Position numbers and translations under genes: made by a program. The notes beneath the pieces were generated by a model. That model had not been told where the DNA came from. It saw only the letters and a list, made by a program, of their open reading frames with translations, and did no database searches. From contig NC_088777.1 in NCBI RefSeq assembly GCF_954871325.1, positions 42,509,366 through 42,573,365 of the forward strand: 64,000 nucleotides of DNA, read 5' to 3'. The DNA comes from Gordionus sp. m RMFG-2023 (taxonomy: Eukaryota; Nematomorpha; Gordioida; Chordodea; Parachordodidae). Of this stretch, positions 10,191 through 22,096 are shown piece after piece; the first letter of the stretch is position 1; every line of letters begins with the position of its first letter.

Positions 10191-13100
10191 TATTTCAAAA
10201 TATAATGCTCTTTATAAACAATTTAAAACATAACAAAAAATGGAGGATTAACCAAAATTGACTCTCACTAACACCCGATAGAAAGGGCTAAAATCTATAA
10301 AACCTATAAATCAATCGAAAGAAAAAAATCAAACCTTTATTCCGATTACACTGGAAATCCGAAAAGTAGGTATTAGAAAATTATATTGAAAGAGTCAAAG
10401 GTATATAAAAATAATTCATTATAAGGAAAAGACAGGAAATCAAATTTTTAACTTCCGGAAAAAAGAAGAAAATTATAATAACCAAAAACCCCTTTAAAAA
10501 TTAGGTATATCGCAATTTCATTCATGATGGAATAACGGTAATTATTTAAAGAAAAATCAAGATTTGGGAAACGTTTTGACAAAGTAATTTACCCAAAAGA
10601 GTCCTAGCGATATATGAGCAAAGCCAAAAGAATGGGCAAATTCTCATGCGTCGGCGACCATCGAATATCCCCTGTAATACTGAAAACACTTTTCTTGCCG
10701 AATTACATGGAAATTTATGTTCCCGAGTGTGCTATCGATATTATTTTTCCCTGAATAGTTCCAAAATGTGTTATAAGGTTAAGGAAATATAATATTTCAT
10801 CAGAGACCTGTGCTCTACTAGAATCACGGGGTGAATGGTCAGGCCTAAAATTATAATTATTTACAAACCCGGGTAGATCTTGGAAATGGAAAAAAAAATA
10901 AACCCAGATCGGGTTCCATAATTTAACCGAAGGTCGCTAATTTTTATTTAAAAATTCGTAGCTAGAATAATGGGATATCGTCCCTCGCAGACAACTCGCA
11001 GCGGTGGGGCCGCGAAGATCCTTTGCAAATTATGAGGCCTTCAGAGGTCTCATTATAGGGAAGTGATATAATTATTTTTTGCGTAAAGGAAGTAAAGATA
11101 CGCCTCTGGACAAGCACCTAAAACTTAAGAATAATATTTTTAAATAAGTTATAGTTATTTAAGATTTTATATAAATAATATTTTAAAGAATCAGATATAA
11201 GTCATATAGTGTAAGTAATATTACAAGATTAAATGACCATATGATTTTTTATCATAAAATAGTAGATATTAAATACCACAAATATATTGTAGATAAAAAC
11301 ATTGATGACTCAATATTATTAATAATAAGATATATTTAATATAAATGTTCGATAGTTATGTATAGAATTAATAGTATAATATAACCAAGTCGCCTTAAGG
11401 GGTTAAGGTAAAAAAAATAATAATATTGTATTTTTCAAATGGAAAGGAAAATACTTGATAAAAATATCATTATAAAGATAATTAAAGAAGAGCGAAATAA
11501 TAATATCATTAAAAAAAGATGGAAATATGAGAAGAATGACTATTATCATTTAATATCACAGATAAATCGTACACAAACATAATTTAGAGAGGTAATGGCG
11601 AAAACAAAATGAAGGTAAGAAAGTTTAAAACGACTGGTTGCAAAATCAATGTCCTATCTGTATAAACCTGCTATATTCAGTAAGTTTTAGGGATTTTTAA
11701 AGCTTTAAATGTTTAGAGGATCCTTTTCTCGTTAGAAATAAATTTTGCCAATTCTTCGCAATTCAATTACCAATAATTATTTTCCTCCACTTATTCATTA
11801 AAGCTATAAAGAAAATTGCTAGGGGAGGACATTTGGGTCAGGTTTTGAAGTTTAAAAATCTTATCCATATTTTTGCTGGATGAGATAAAAAAAAATATAA
11901 ATTTTCGTCAAGCAAAAAGTTATTTCTGACATTGAACGAGTATTTTTCTTTTTTTTTAAAAAAAATCAGCTCAGTATTATCTACAAAAATTCTTATCGAA
12001 TTGATTGAAAATTATTTTGATGCCTTTTAAAGTTTATAATATTAATATCTATTAAATTGCTTGTTATGTTTTTACCAGAGATCCAAACAGTACGGAATGT
12101 CGGTTCAAATAAAAATAACAGTTTGTGGTTAAGTTTCGTAAAAAAATAATAATATCGGTTCAGTTTGAACCATTAAAACCTGTTCCTTTTCACATACAAG
12201 CGTATTAGAATTATATTGAGCCTTTATACAATTAAAATATTTTCAAGATTCTCTCCTGTCAAATTATAGGAGAAAAAATAAATTTTAGGGCTAAACTTGG
12301 GTTTGTGGCAACGTCACATAGTGATATAGAAAAAAATATCTAGAAATAGTTACTGATACTTTTTATTCAAAACTGATTATCAATTATCTTCAAGAGTTAA
12401 AATATCAAAGGTTTAAGCCGGTTCACAGGCATGGGAGGGGGAGGGTTGGTTAACAATTATTTACGGTTCAGGTTCTAGAAATAGTAGCAGTCACTACCGA
12501 ATTAACGGTTAAGTTGAATATCTAATTTTTCAGATTCGTCAAAAATCAAAATTATATCTATTATCCCCACCATAAATGTGGTTGAAAATTTTAAACTCCC
12601 GAGCTACATTAGCTTTACAAAATCTAACTCAAATGCCACCTCAAATGAATTTATAAAAGTTAGGGAGAAAATTAATTATAATTTTTTAGAAGCCGAATTA
12701 ACGGTGAAGCTTGAATTTTGAATAAGCTACTATCCGGGGCTGGAAGGTCGCATTAATAGTAGGATCCGATCCTAATAAAGCTTATTGATTTTTAAAATCA
12801 AGAGTTGGCTAAAAACTTATAAACTATAATTTTCACCACAATTAAATAATTGAAGGTAGATATTGTTATAACAAGAATAAAATTAATTTTAACCCCACAT
12901 GTCAATGTCATCCAAAAAAAAATTAATTCACCTTGAAATTGTATTTTAATTTTTTTTTGAATTTTAGTTTTATGAAAAATAAAAATGGCCAGCTAACGAT
13001 AGAAAAGGTACAAAATAAATAAATAAATGATAAAATTCTTTGTCATATGACGAGAATATTAAATACTGGACAACAATAAATAAAATTCATTACCTGTTTA

Positions 13101-13583
13101 TAATTGAAAATATATTTTTTTAAATTCAGCCGTTATATTATAAGAGTTTGGCATCAATATTACATTTTAAAATGTTTGGTTGTAATAAATTTTGCAGCTT
13201 TTTATGAGGAAGGTTAATTTTTACAATTTTTTTGGTATACCCAGATAATTACAAATATCTAAATTTTTTTGAGGTAAAATCATTTTATTTATTTCAAAAA
13301 ATAATATTTACTAAATGTAAGCTATTTATAAAAAGTAGTTGAATTTTATCTTAAGAAAAATTCATTTAAAATAATTATCCAATTATCTTCATAACAAAAT
13401 AATCTTATTTTTAAATACAAATAAAATTTATTCCTAGTATTCCTTAGCTTTGCCTAAGCAAAACCCCTCTTAATTTTGAAATAGTCAGGCCAGAATCAAA
13501 AGGTGCAGGATGATGTAAATAATAAACAAAATTATATTATCAGTTTAAAATATGATTTTTACTGATTATTACTTAATCTGGGG

Positions 13584-13953
13584 AAATCACGGCCCGGCCC
13601 ATATCTGTCAACTGGTTTCGGGCCGGGTCTATTTATAAAAAATAATTTCTGTTCAAGCTGTGTCGGGCCTAACATTTTTTTTTAAAAATTCGGATCGGGT
13701 TGGGTCGTGCTTAAATTTTTAAATATGATATCATTACATTTTCTTAAATAAATTGATATTTTAAAATTCTTGGAAGAAACATAGGATATTTTTTTCACAA
13801 ACCAATTATATTTTTCTATATTTAAACATATTCATGCCGAGCGATCGGGCATATAATTTTTATTTTCGGGTCAGGCTTTTCGACCGGGGCTTACAAATTT
13901 TTTTTAAAAAAATCTGACCGAGCTTGAAAAATTAGGTCCGATGCAGATCACTA
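13584..13953. mobile_element. hAT-like non-autonomous element, TAG-GATCTGCA family
   Basis: The right end is ATGCAGATCACTA. The left end is eroded but is followed by the family's CGGCCCGGCCC patch. ATCTGGGG (13576-13583) and ATCTGGAG (13954-13961) flank it, a 7-of-8 match that fits an 8-bp target duplication. No coding capacity. Confidence 0.65.
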
Positions 13954-14721
13954 ATCTGGAGGGGGGAAGGAGTGAAGGCCAGTTAACCAAAAATACTTAT
14001 TTTTATTTATAAACTTTTTCCGATTGAACTCTATCCTCCCATAATAATTCTAAGGCTGGGGTTTCCACTCCCGGTAGTTTCACGTAGTCATTCTATTCGC
14101 TCAGCATCTTATATCATTTGTCGGTGCCGAAGCCTATAATCCATAAGTGGCCTATTCAATAGAACCCTAATATTTTAGTTCTCACTCATCCTGGTTATCC
14201 TACTATAATTTTTACAAGTCGAGTTAGCATGAATAGAATTCTCTATATTTGTCAGGCTTATAATATATGATAACTTCTGTTGACGCTCACCTCATCTCAT
14301 TCAAATTATATGATAATGCCAAATTCTTGGAATAAACTCTCCTCCATTTAATCTTATACTTACTTAATTGCGGTGGGACCTCTTTTTTTCTGCCATAAAA
14401 TCCATTATCACGAATATTGGGAAGTAATATTAATTTACAACTAAATATATTAAGGAGTCCTCCTATTATTGTTATTAAAAATTTGATTCTGCTAATTTTT
14501 AAAAAAAATGGTAAATAAATAATCAACATAAATATCGAATTGGTTCAAGTTTTTGTAATATGGGATCGATATCAGTTTTGTAGAATATCTAAATATATCG
14601 GATCGGTTTGGTATCGGTTTATAGATATCGGAAAATATAGAATAGGTTAAAAAATTTGTGAATCGGCACAGCCCCAATTTTAATTGTATACAGGTCAAAA
14701 ATTTTATAAAGCTCAATATAC

Positions 14722-14878
14722 CTTGAAGCATACTCCTGTAAGCGCTGTCGGCTATGGCGAATATGTGCGGCGGAACTTCGTGCCTCTTTTTGCCTTTGTA
14801 ATATTCGATAACTTTTTCGGTGTATATCGGTAATTTTTTGTAAGGGTTAACAACAACGCAGAATAAACCGGAATAAGT
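14722..14878 (-). CDS. Myosin II heavy chain, coding exon 2 (157 bp)
   Basis: The exon reads [19 protein letters not shown], then [20 protein letters not shown], then [13 protein letters not shown], the N-terminal motor-domain stretch of myosin II. It begins after TTTTAG in phase 0, directly continuing SGLIY from the first coding exon, and ends after one base of the next codon at a GTATAT donor. Its 157-bp length followed by a 28-bp exon repeats the layout known from vertebrate heavy-chain genes. NPYKKLPIY and [11 protein letters not shown] favour the non-muscle/smooth (zipper, MYH9/10/11) branch over sarcomeric myosins. It uses more G/C at third positions than the surrounding intron. Confidence 0.96.
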
Positions 14879-15049
14879 CTAAAATAAATGTAAACGATTT
14901 TATATTATTTAATTATTACGTTCATCATTTTAAAGTATTTAATTGCTAGTCATGTAAATTGCTTTCATATTCTATACATAAAAAAGGATCAAGATTATTT
15001 TCTCCATACGCCATTTATATTTAGAGATCTGCAGGTCTGACCCTTGTCC

Positions 15050-15250
15050 TAAAATATTAAGATTTTGATTTTTTTTTAAATTAGACTGTATTCAGCGGGA
15101 TCCGATCCGACAAGATTTAACAGCTGATCAATTTTTAAAATCTATTTCCCAAAACATTAAGATTTTGATTTTTTTAAAAAATAAAACTGCATTCATAGCG
15201 GGATCCGATCCGACAAGATTTAGCAGCTGATCAATTTTTAAAATCTATTT
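15050..15250 (+). repeat. Tandem duplication of about 100 bp with an inverted relative nearby
   Basis: Two adjacent copies share ATTAAGATTTTGATTTTTTT, GCGGGATCCGATCCGACAAG and CAGCTGATCAATTTTTAAAA. A diverged inverse relative lies at about 15330-15400. GGATCCGATCC also occurs near 12762, so this is a dispersed repeat duplicated locally. Confidence 0.75.
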
Positions 15251-17319
15251 ATGAGACAATTTTTCTTTATTTAAATCAATATTTCTTAAGATGATTATTA
15301 TTATGAATAGAATTAAAGATAAAATTAACATTAATAAAGAAAAATAGATTTTAAAAGTCGATAAACTGTTAAATCGTTTCGAATCCTATCATGAATGCGG
15401 CCTAAATTATATTTAACAATTTATTCGGAAAATCTAATAAGGGATTGATTATTTCTTAATTTGCATAATCTAAAATTCTTCCTTAGAAATAATATTTAAT
15501 TTTTAAATATCCTGACCGGACTTAAAAATAAAAACCAAGCCGAGTTTGACATATTTTCAATCCTTACGAACCGGAATTAAAAATTAGAACGCTACGGGTC
15601 TCAGATTCATGCAATTAATATCGAATAATGCGATAATCGCTCAACTCAAGGAATTTTTTTGAAAAAATATATTCAAAATTAAACAATTACACTTGAAGAA
15701 AAGAGTAGGATTAAAGACTAGAGATATGGGTTAAGAGTTTTATTAATAACCAACCCTAACAGGTCATGCGATTATAAATAGGCAAATAGAAATTAATCAG
15801 TAGTAAAGGCAATTTCCTTGAGTTGGACCTAATCGAATAATGAATGCACCCATAGCGTGCTAAAAAAAAGTTTATTAAGACGTGATTAGCAAATGATTGT
15901 AAGATCCAAAGAGACTAAACTAGAATCATCATGCTTTCTTCTCATTTATTTTTCTTTATAGCCCTTTCTTTTTTGTCATTACTAATAACTGAATAAATAA
16001 AATAATTCCCTCCAAAATATCTACAGGATAATCCAATAAAAAAATTTACAACTTCCTTAATTTAAAAAGGTATTTTTAAGATTGCTTTATAAAAATATAT
16101 ATTACTATTACTCACCTAACAAATATGTTCAAAATTTTTATTGAAAATAATTTAATACACTAAGTAAATAATGCTGTGCAAGTGTATGCTTTTTTTATAT
16201 TCAATTAATATTAAATATTTTTTTAAAATATGAAATTCAAATATCAATATGTAATTTTACCAATCAAGTTATTATAATAAAAATGTATAAATCAAATATT
16301 TTTAAAGAAAAAGTTTAAATATAAAGTTACGATAGGTATGATAATCAAAAGGTTTATCGATAAAAAGAACTAAAATCCACACAAGATTCAAGCTGCAAAT
16401 TGGTTATTGATAGCTAAAAGATCTTTGAACGTCATTAACTACATTCTATGAAGAATCTGTTAACATAGATAACAAAACGTCCCGATGACATGAATCGAAC
16501 TCTAGTATTATTTTGCGTAAATAAAGGAGAGCTAACGCAACTTCACACCCTGACAAAACACCCACTTCATTTTGAAGTGCTACATTGTGTGCTCTTGCGT
16601 GCCTCAGCCCCATCGTTACAACCCTGAGCTGATATTAACAAACATCAAACATTTTCCGGTTCCTATATAAATAATAGTTACAAATAAGGCGCCTATACAA
16701 AAAACAAATAAAAAGGAACATTAATGTTCTTTTATAAAACAATAACAGTGATTAAAGTTGTCGGTTTTAATTAAATTGCAATTTTTTTAATGAGATTTTT
16801 TTTATGCAGCGATATTTTTCTCTCTCTCTATAAATATATATATATATATAAATACTTTTTTATTGTAATATTGAAATAAATTAACTTTTTAACTACACTA
16901 AAAAGAAGAAAAAAATTTAAAATATTTTTTTTATTCGCAAAATAATTATGTCATTTAAATAACAATAAGAAATTACTTTTAACGAGTAACGTTTTAAATC
17001 AATGAAACTTGCAAAGCATATGAAATTAGTTAATTGAATCAATTATCGAATTTGAAATAAATATTATTTTTTTTAAATTTAATATCTAATACCGTGAGCA
17101 AGTTAACCCTGAACGGGAGAAAAGCCACTTCCCCCTCTTCGCCTAAAAATTGTATTATTCATATTAATAGTATTCTCTCTCTTAAAAGGGGGAAGTTTAT
17201 GCGAGGCAGATGGATAAAAATTTTACTAAAAAAAAATTTCATACATGGATATATTTTTTGAAAAAAAAATTAAGTTTTTTTTCTTTTTATTATATAAATT
17301 TCGATTTTGGAGTAGAGCC

Positions 17320-17514
17320 TAGTGTTGTTAAACGGCTAACTCTATACTTCATCCAGAAAAATATTATGCTAGCCTGAAGATTTTGCTCATAGAAGGAACA
17401 AAGGTCTATACATGTATTATCGAAATCTCAAGGCTTAGGCAATATTTTTCTGGCTAAAATATTGAGTTAGCCGTTTTTAAAAATCGGCTCAAAACGAGCC
17501 GTTTAGCAACACTA
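17320..17514. mobile_element. Palindromic MITE, TAGTGTTGTTAAACGG family, copy 1
   Basis: This 195-bp element begins TAGTGTTGTTAAACGGCT and ends AGCCGTTTAGCAACACTA. Inside, GCCAGAAAAATATT-type arms face each other around a core containing GCCTGAAGATTTTGCT. The flanks show only a weak 8-bp match. The termini fit hAT-type non-autonomous elements. Confidence 0.75.
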
Positions 17515-17582
17515 GTTAGGACATCTTAATATTTTTAATTGCGTATTTAATAAATTTATAGTTAAAAAAACTATTAGTTTCC

Positions 17583-17792
17583 TAGTGTTGTGTTGTTAAA
17601 CAGCTCGATTTGAGCCAATTTTTAAAAAATGGCTAACTTAATATTTTAGCCAGAAAAATATTGTCATAGCCTCGAGATTTTGCTAATAGATGGAAAAACC
17701 TTTGTGCCAGTAATATTTTTATGGGTAAAATATTCAATTAATAGTTTTTTAAGGAAATCGACTCAAATAGAGCCGTATAATAACACTGCTAG
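17583..17792. mobile_element. Palindromic MITE, TAGTGTTGTTAAACGG family, copy 2
   Basis: Lies 68 bp from copy 1. It keeps the TAGTGTTG...GTTAAACAGCT start, the GATTTTGCTAATAGATGG core and a CCGTATAATAACACT end. It is more diverged than copy 1. Confidence 0.65.
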
Positions 17793-18581
17793 ATATCCCA
17801 GTCCAAAAATGAATAATTTTTTTTAGGCCGCTGTGTCCAAAATATCGAAAAATTAAATTCATAAACTTTCGAAACTTTAATGAAAATAAAATAAGTAAGC
17901 CATTTTAAATATAAAAATAAAATTATGTCCTAAACTTAATTTTATAATTTTTTTGTATCAATAATTTAACATAAGAATTTCGAAGAGAGAGAAAGCAGAA
18001 AATTTTGCTCCGTCCCTTAATCTTGTAGAAACTTAGGTTTTATTTAAAATGTTCACTTACGAATCGATACTTTTACGCGTTGCCTGTAAAGATCCATGCC
18101 CGAACCTGACCTATCAGACTAGTCCAAACTCAGATTAATAGTACAGACCTTTTCTCGGGTTCAGTTGGACCGGATCTTGAATTGATCAAAATTAAAATTG
18201 AATAAAAAAAACCGGGTCTTCCCTCTCTAGATTCGGATGGTTCTTTTAAAATACCATAATATTAAAAAAATCATTCCTAGATATGTAAAACATTGAATAC
18301 TTATTGATTAATTATATTTACTTTACATTATAAATTTCGGACTGGGCCAGACTAAAAAAATACAAAATTCGAAGTTGGGCCGAGCTCAGGCTTAAAAATT
18401 TATCGATCGGAATTATAATTTAAATTATCGGTCAGACACTGGTAAATACGTGATTATCGTTGAGTTTCTGGAGAAGACACTATTTTATTTAAATTTAATA
18501 TTTTTAAATCTAAGCGCAGTCCGATTTTTTTTTTTTAAGCCATTTGAGTTATTTTTTATAAAAAATTTGGAACACGACTTG

Positions 18582-18810
18582 CAGTAAGATTGTTAAAAAG
18601 CCCGATTTGGGTCGATTTTTAAAAGAGACCCCATTATGATTTTAGCCAAAATAATATTATGTAAGTCAGGATATTTTGCTCATAGATGGCAGAAAGGCGT
18701 GTACCTCTTAATTTACCAAATCTTGAGGCTTCCATAATAATATTCTGGCCAAAATCTTAATCGGGTCGTTTTTAAAATCGCTTCTGAATAGGGATCTTAG
18801 ACGACCCTAC
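18582..18810. mobile_element. Palindromic MITE, TAGTGTTGTTAAACGG family, copy 3 (decayed)
   Basis: The conserved core ATTTTGCTCATAGATGGC and the flanking CCAAAATAATATT/AATATTCTGGCC arms are present. Both termini are eroded, so the limits are approximate. Confidence 0.5.
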
Positions 18811-19460
18811 AATCGGCCCAATATCTATAATAATGAATTGCGTTTTTTTTAAATATTCTATATTAATTGTAAAATCCAAAAATGTATAGATGGTACCACT
18901 TGCATTGAATTATTTAATAAACCCAATGAAAAAAAAATATTTAAGTAAAAGCACTATTATAACATTTTAAACTTTAAGTAAAAAATGTTTTGATTTAAAT
19001 TAAACCTTACAATTCATTATTATATTATAATTTATATTTTCCTGGTATAAGTTTAAAACGTTTAAAAATTATTTTATAAAGTTTAAATAAAGATAATAAT
19101 TGTGTTAATTTAAAATATAACATATATTATTGAGGGTCTGTGCATAAAAATCGATATCTAATAAAATAAGAATATTGAATAATGATGTCCAATTTATTTT
19201 AAATTATCTCTTTCTTTCTTTTTTTCTTTCTTTATAAACATGAATAGATATTTTATTAATTATTGGGAAAAAGGATAAAATATATTTGTCTAAATTAAAA
19301 TAGGAGATGTAAAATATGAAAGCATAATGTGAATATTAGGATAATAATAAACAAATTAAATGGGTCAAAAAATATCATATATTTATAAATAAAACACTGA
19401 TATTAAAAAACTAATGAGATGTTTCTTTAAAATGTATTTATAATGCCAATATTTATAATA

Positions 19461-19921
19461 TATGATCTGCATCAGGCCTAATTTTTCAAGCCCGGCCCAA
19501 AATTTTTTTAAAAAAAGTTTTACCGGCCCGGCCTGAACCCAAAATTTTTTTTAAAAAAATTTACAGACCCGGCCCGGCCCAAATTTATTTAAACATAAAA
19601 TTTAATTTTTATAATTACTCAGAATAAACGACATATGTTATATATCGTTTAGTTTCAATATATAAAATCAAATATTTTTATTTTACATAAAAAATTCAAT
19701 ATAAAATTGAAAAATTTACATATATTTTAAAAAAATTCCAAGGTCCGTCCTGGCCCAATTTTTTTTAAAAATATCAGGCCTGGCCCAAACTTGATTATTT
19801 TAAATAGAATTAGGCCCAAGCACTGCCTGAAGCCTGTTTGGGCTTAGCCGGACTTAAGCCGGATACGGGCCGGGCCAGATTTAAACCGGGTACAGGCCGG
19901 GTCTAAGTTTGCAGATCTCTA
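19461..19921. mobile_element. hAT-like non-autonomous element, TAG-GATCTGCA family
   Basis: Starts TATGATCTGCATCAGGCC and ends GCAGATCTCTA. The arms are made of CCCGGCCC/GGGCCGGG blocks spaced by A/T runs, with an AT-rich centre that closely resembles the copy at 54514-54913. No coding capacity. Confidence 0.75.
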
Positions 19922-20756
19922 ATATACAAACAGATCTTGATCTAATATATTCCTTGAATGTTGTAATCTTATTTATATTTTAATTAAGCCAATATTTAAT
20001 TTGGAATTTTCATTTCAATGAATATATTTAAGAAACATGAATTTATTGAAACTTCGTAATATAAATCAAATGATTATGGTAATAACATATTTAATACTTA
20101 TATAGTGAACTTATTTAATATTACTCAAAATTTTAAATAACATTTATAACTCATATCGACATAAATTAAAAAAATATATATAAATCAATCAGAGATGCCA
20201 AAATACCATCTTTTTAGGGGATAAAATATCAAAAAGGATATAATACCACCAATTAAGACAGTATTTGCTATAAAATTTTTAATTTATGAAGATTAATTGT
20301 CATTTTTGAGTATTGGTTGGTTATTTGTTAAAATTTAAAGTATTGAAAACAAAATATTTGATCATTCTTTCTAATTATTGTAAGTGTAACCATAACTGGA
20401 ATCCAAAATTATCTAGCTTTTTAATTTAATATATAATAGAAAGGCATAGCAAGAAAGAAAATAAATCACCTCTCATAAATTTTTGTAAATATTTGAGCTG
20501 GCCCTTCCCAATAGTGATATAGCATTATGAAATTATTAATTATTCTTAACTAAGAGCTACAGGATTTGTGAGTAGTTTAAGATTTTGTTATTATATAATT
20601 TATTATAATATATATATATAATTGAAATTAATATTAAATTGTGGAAAAGATATTATCCTAAAATATAGTTTAGTAGTGTTTTCTAATAAATGTAGAATAT
20701 TTATTACTTATTGTCATTAAATATTATTAAAATTATATATCTTAAAAATCAATTAC

Positions 20757-21086
20757 ATATATAAGGCCAGAATAATATCTGTCTTTGAGATTGTGAAATA
20801 CTGAGGCTTCATTTAAGCAAGTTAAATCTGCCATATCTTCAACCTTAGTGAATTTTGGTGGATTCATTTTTTGAACATCTACTTTTTGTATTCTTAATCT
20901 TTTTCCTGTTTCTTGACATTCGACATCTAAATCGTCTCCTTGTTCGGCTTTTATACTAGCTTGTATAAATCCATGAATTTCATGAGGTATCCATACCAAT
21001 TTTTTGAATGTCCACTCTGCCTGAGAAGCTGGGTCATTAATAACTTGTTTATCAACAATAAGATATTTAAGTTCGTTTTCAGCCAT
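20757..21086 (-). CDS. Non-muscle/smooth-type myosin II heavy chain, first coding exon
   Basis: This exon gives the 110-residue N-terminus of a class II myosin motor. It starts [18 protein letters not shown], has the SH3-like N-terminal domain ([20 protein letters not shown] at about residues 27-46) and continues with [20 protein letters not shown] and [19 protein letters not shown]. The ATG at 21084-21086 fits the family start, with the upstream minus strand non-coding. A GTAATT donor follows in phase 0. Myosin II heavy chains form actin-activated motors with two heavy and four light chains, driving contraction of the cell cortex and cytokinesis. The VQKMNPPKF and DRYYSGLIY motifs point to the non-muscle/smooth branch. 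A non-coding first exon probably lies further right and was not identified. Confidence 0.96.
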
Positions 21087-21778
21087 TTATTCTTCAAATT
21101 TGATAGAACTATAATTTTAAAGGCATTTATTATTATTATATCGGTGTGAACTGCGAAATAAAGGTATCCAATTTTGAATAATAAAAAGCATGTATGTTAC
21201 CTAGAATTACAAAAATATGGAATTGCAATTAATTTAAAAAAAAAAAAGAAAGAAGTATTTGTTACAAATAAGATAATTGCTTATTTAATGAAATTTGTGT
21301 AAAATAATATTGTTTATTAATTTAATTTCAACTTTAAAATAATAAATTATTTCATTTATTGGATAATATTTAAGCTAAAAACCTAAACACCTCTCTCTTT
21401 CTCACACGCATATGTATATATAATAAAGCTAGAAGTATATGAATTGTAGTTAAGTATAAAATCTCTTTTCTTTGATAAATTTAAATAAGAAGGTAGAAAT
21501 TATTAAGAATCACAAAATATCAAATATACATTATTTCATGCATGTTAAGGTAGAACTTTACATTGTGCATATATATTGATATTAACTTTAAAATTTATTA
21601 GTAAAATCGCTAAATTCAAATTATATAGCATATTTATATAACTGCCATTATTGATTTATGCCTGAGATTCAATCATAATTTTTCGCAAATCGTCCTAATG
21701 CAAGATTAAATTTATATTATGAAATGGGGTGTGTTGCAAGGAGCGAAAATAAATAAAGGCTAATAAAGAAAATAAAAG
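21087..21778. other. AT-rich region upstream of the myosin start codon
   Basis: Contains 5' untranslated sequence of the myosin gene by position. TTATAG near 21108-21113 on the minus strand is a possible acceptor for a leader exon. I see nothing else specific. Confidence 0.4.
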
Positions 21779-22072
21779 AAAAGATTTATCATTGATTCAA
21801 GAAGCTAATCATTGATTCAAGAAGCTAATCATTGATTCAAGAAGCTAAAGATTTAAAAACAGGTTCATATTAATATATTTTACATTATAAATTTTATTTT
21901 ATTTTAGAAAATAAAAGAAGGCTAAAGATTTATCATTGATTCAAGAAGCTAAAGATTTATTATTGATTCAAGAAGCTAAAGATTTATTATTGATTCAAGA
22001 AGCTAAAGATTTATCATTGATTCAAGAAGCTAAAGATTTAAAAACAGGTTCATATTAATATATTTTACACTA
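21779..22072 (+). repeat. Nested tandem repeats of ATTGATTCAAGAAGCTAA units
   Basis: Three 20-bp units (ATTGATTCAAGAAGCTAATC) lie near 21790-21850, and four 27-bp units with an added AGATTTATC near 21925-22030. Each cluster is followed by the same AAAACAGGTTCATATTAATA stretch (about 21856 and 22040), so the whole block was also duplicated. It ends about 25 bp before the MULE remnant starts. Confidence 0.9.
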
Positions 22073-22096
22073 TAGTTTTATATATTTATTTTAATT

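Larger units (their letters stand above)
662..14721 (-). other. 14-kb myosin intron filled with repeats
   Basis: The intron runs from the GTATAT donor next to 14722 to the CAG before 661. It contains a hAT-like copy at 2651-3069, weaker scraps with the same GC-rich motifs near 3482-3605, 3958-4120 and 10799-10930, the long-TIR transposon at 4425-7622, and another hAT-like copy at 13584-13953. Around 12070-12520 and 14540-14670 are scraps rich in GGTTCG/CGGTTC motifs, a third repeat type. A stem-like inverted repeat lies at 10068-10190. I see no convincing alternative myosin exon and nothing specific in 7627-10060. Confidence 0.8.
14879..20756 (-). other. 5.9-kb myosin intron between the first two coding exons
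   Basis: Runs from GTAATT after exon 1 to TTTTAG before exon 2. It holds a local duplication at 15050-15250, three related palindromic elements at 17320-17514, 17583-17792 and about 18582-18810, and a hAT-like copy at 19461-19921. A GC-rich scrap of that family also lies around 18090-18440. No further exon is recognised. Confidence 0.8.

Noticed and set aside
14287-14731. Two minus-strand open frames next to the myosin exon
   Set aside because: Both are intronic, and the second is a repeat of the GGTTCG/ATCGG type running toward the exon's donor; neither continues the myosin frame.
16480-16570. tRNA- or SINE-like segment with GAGTTCGATTC on the minus strand
   Set aside because: Only a B-box-like word is present; no cloverleaf, A box or repeat partner could be found by eye.
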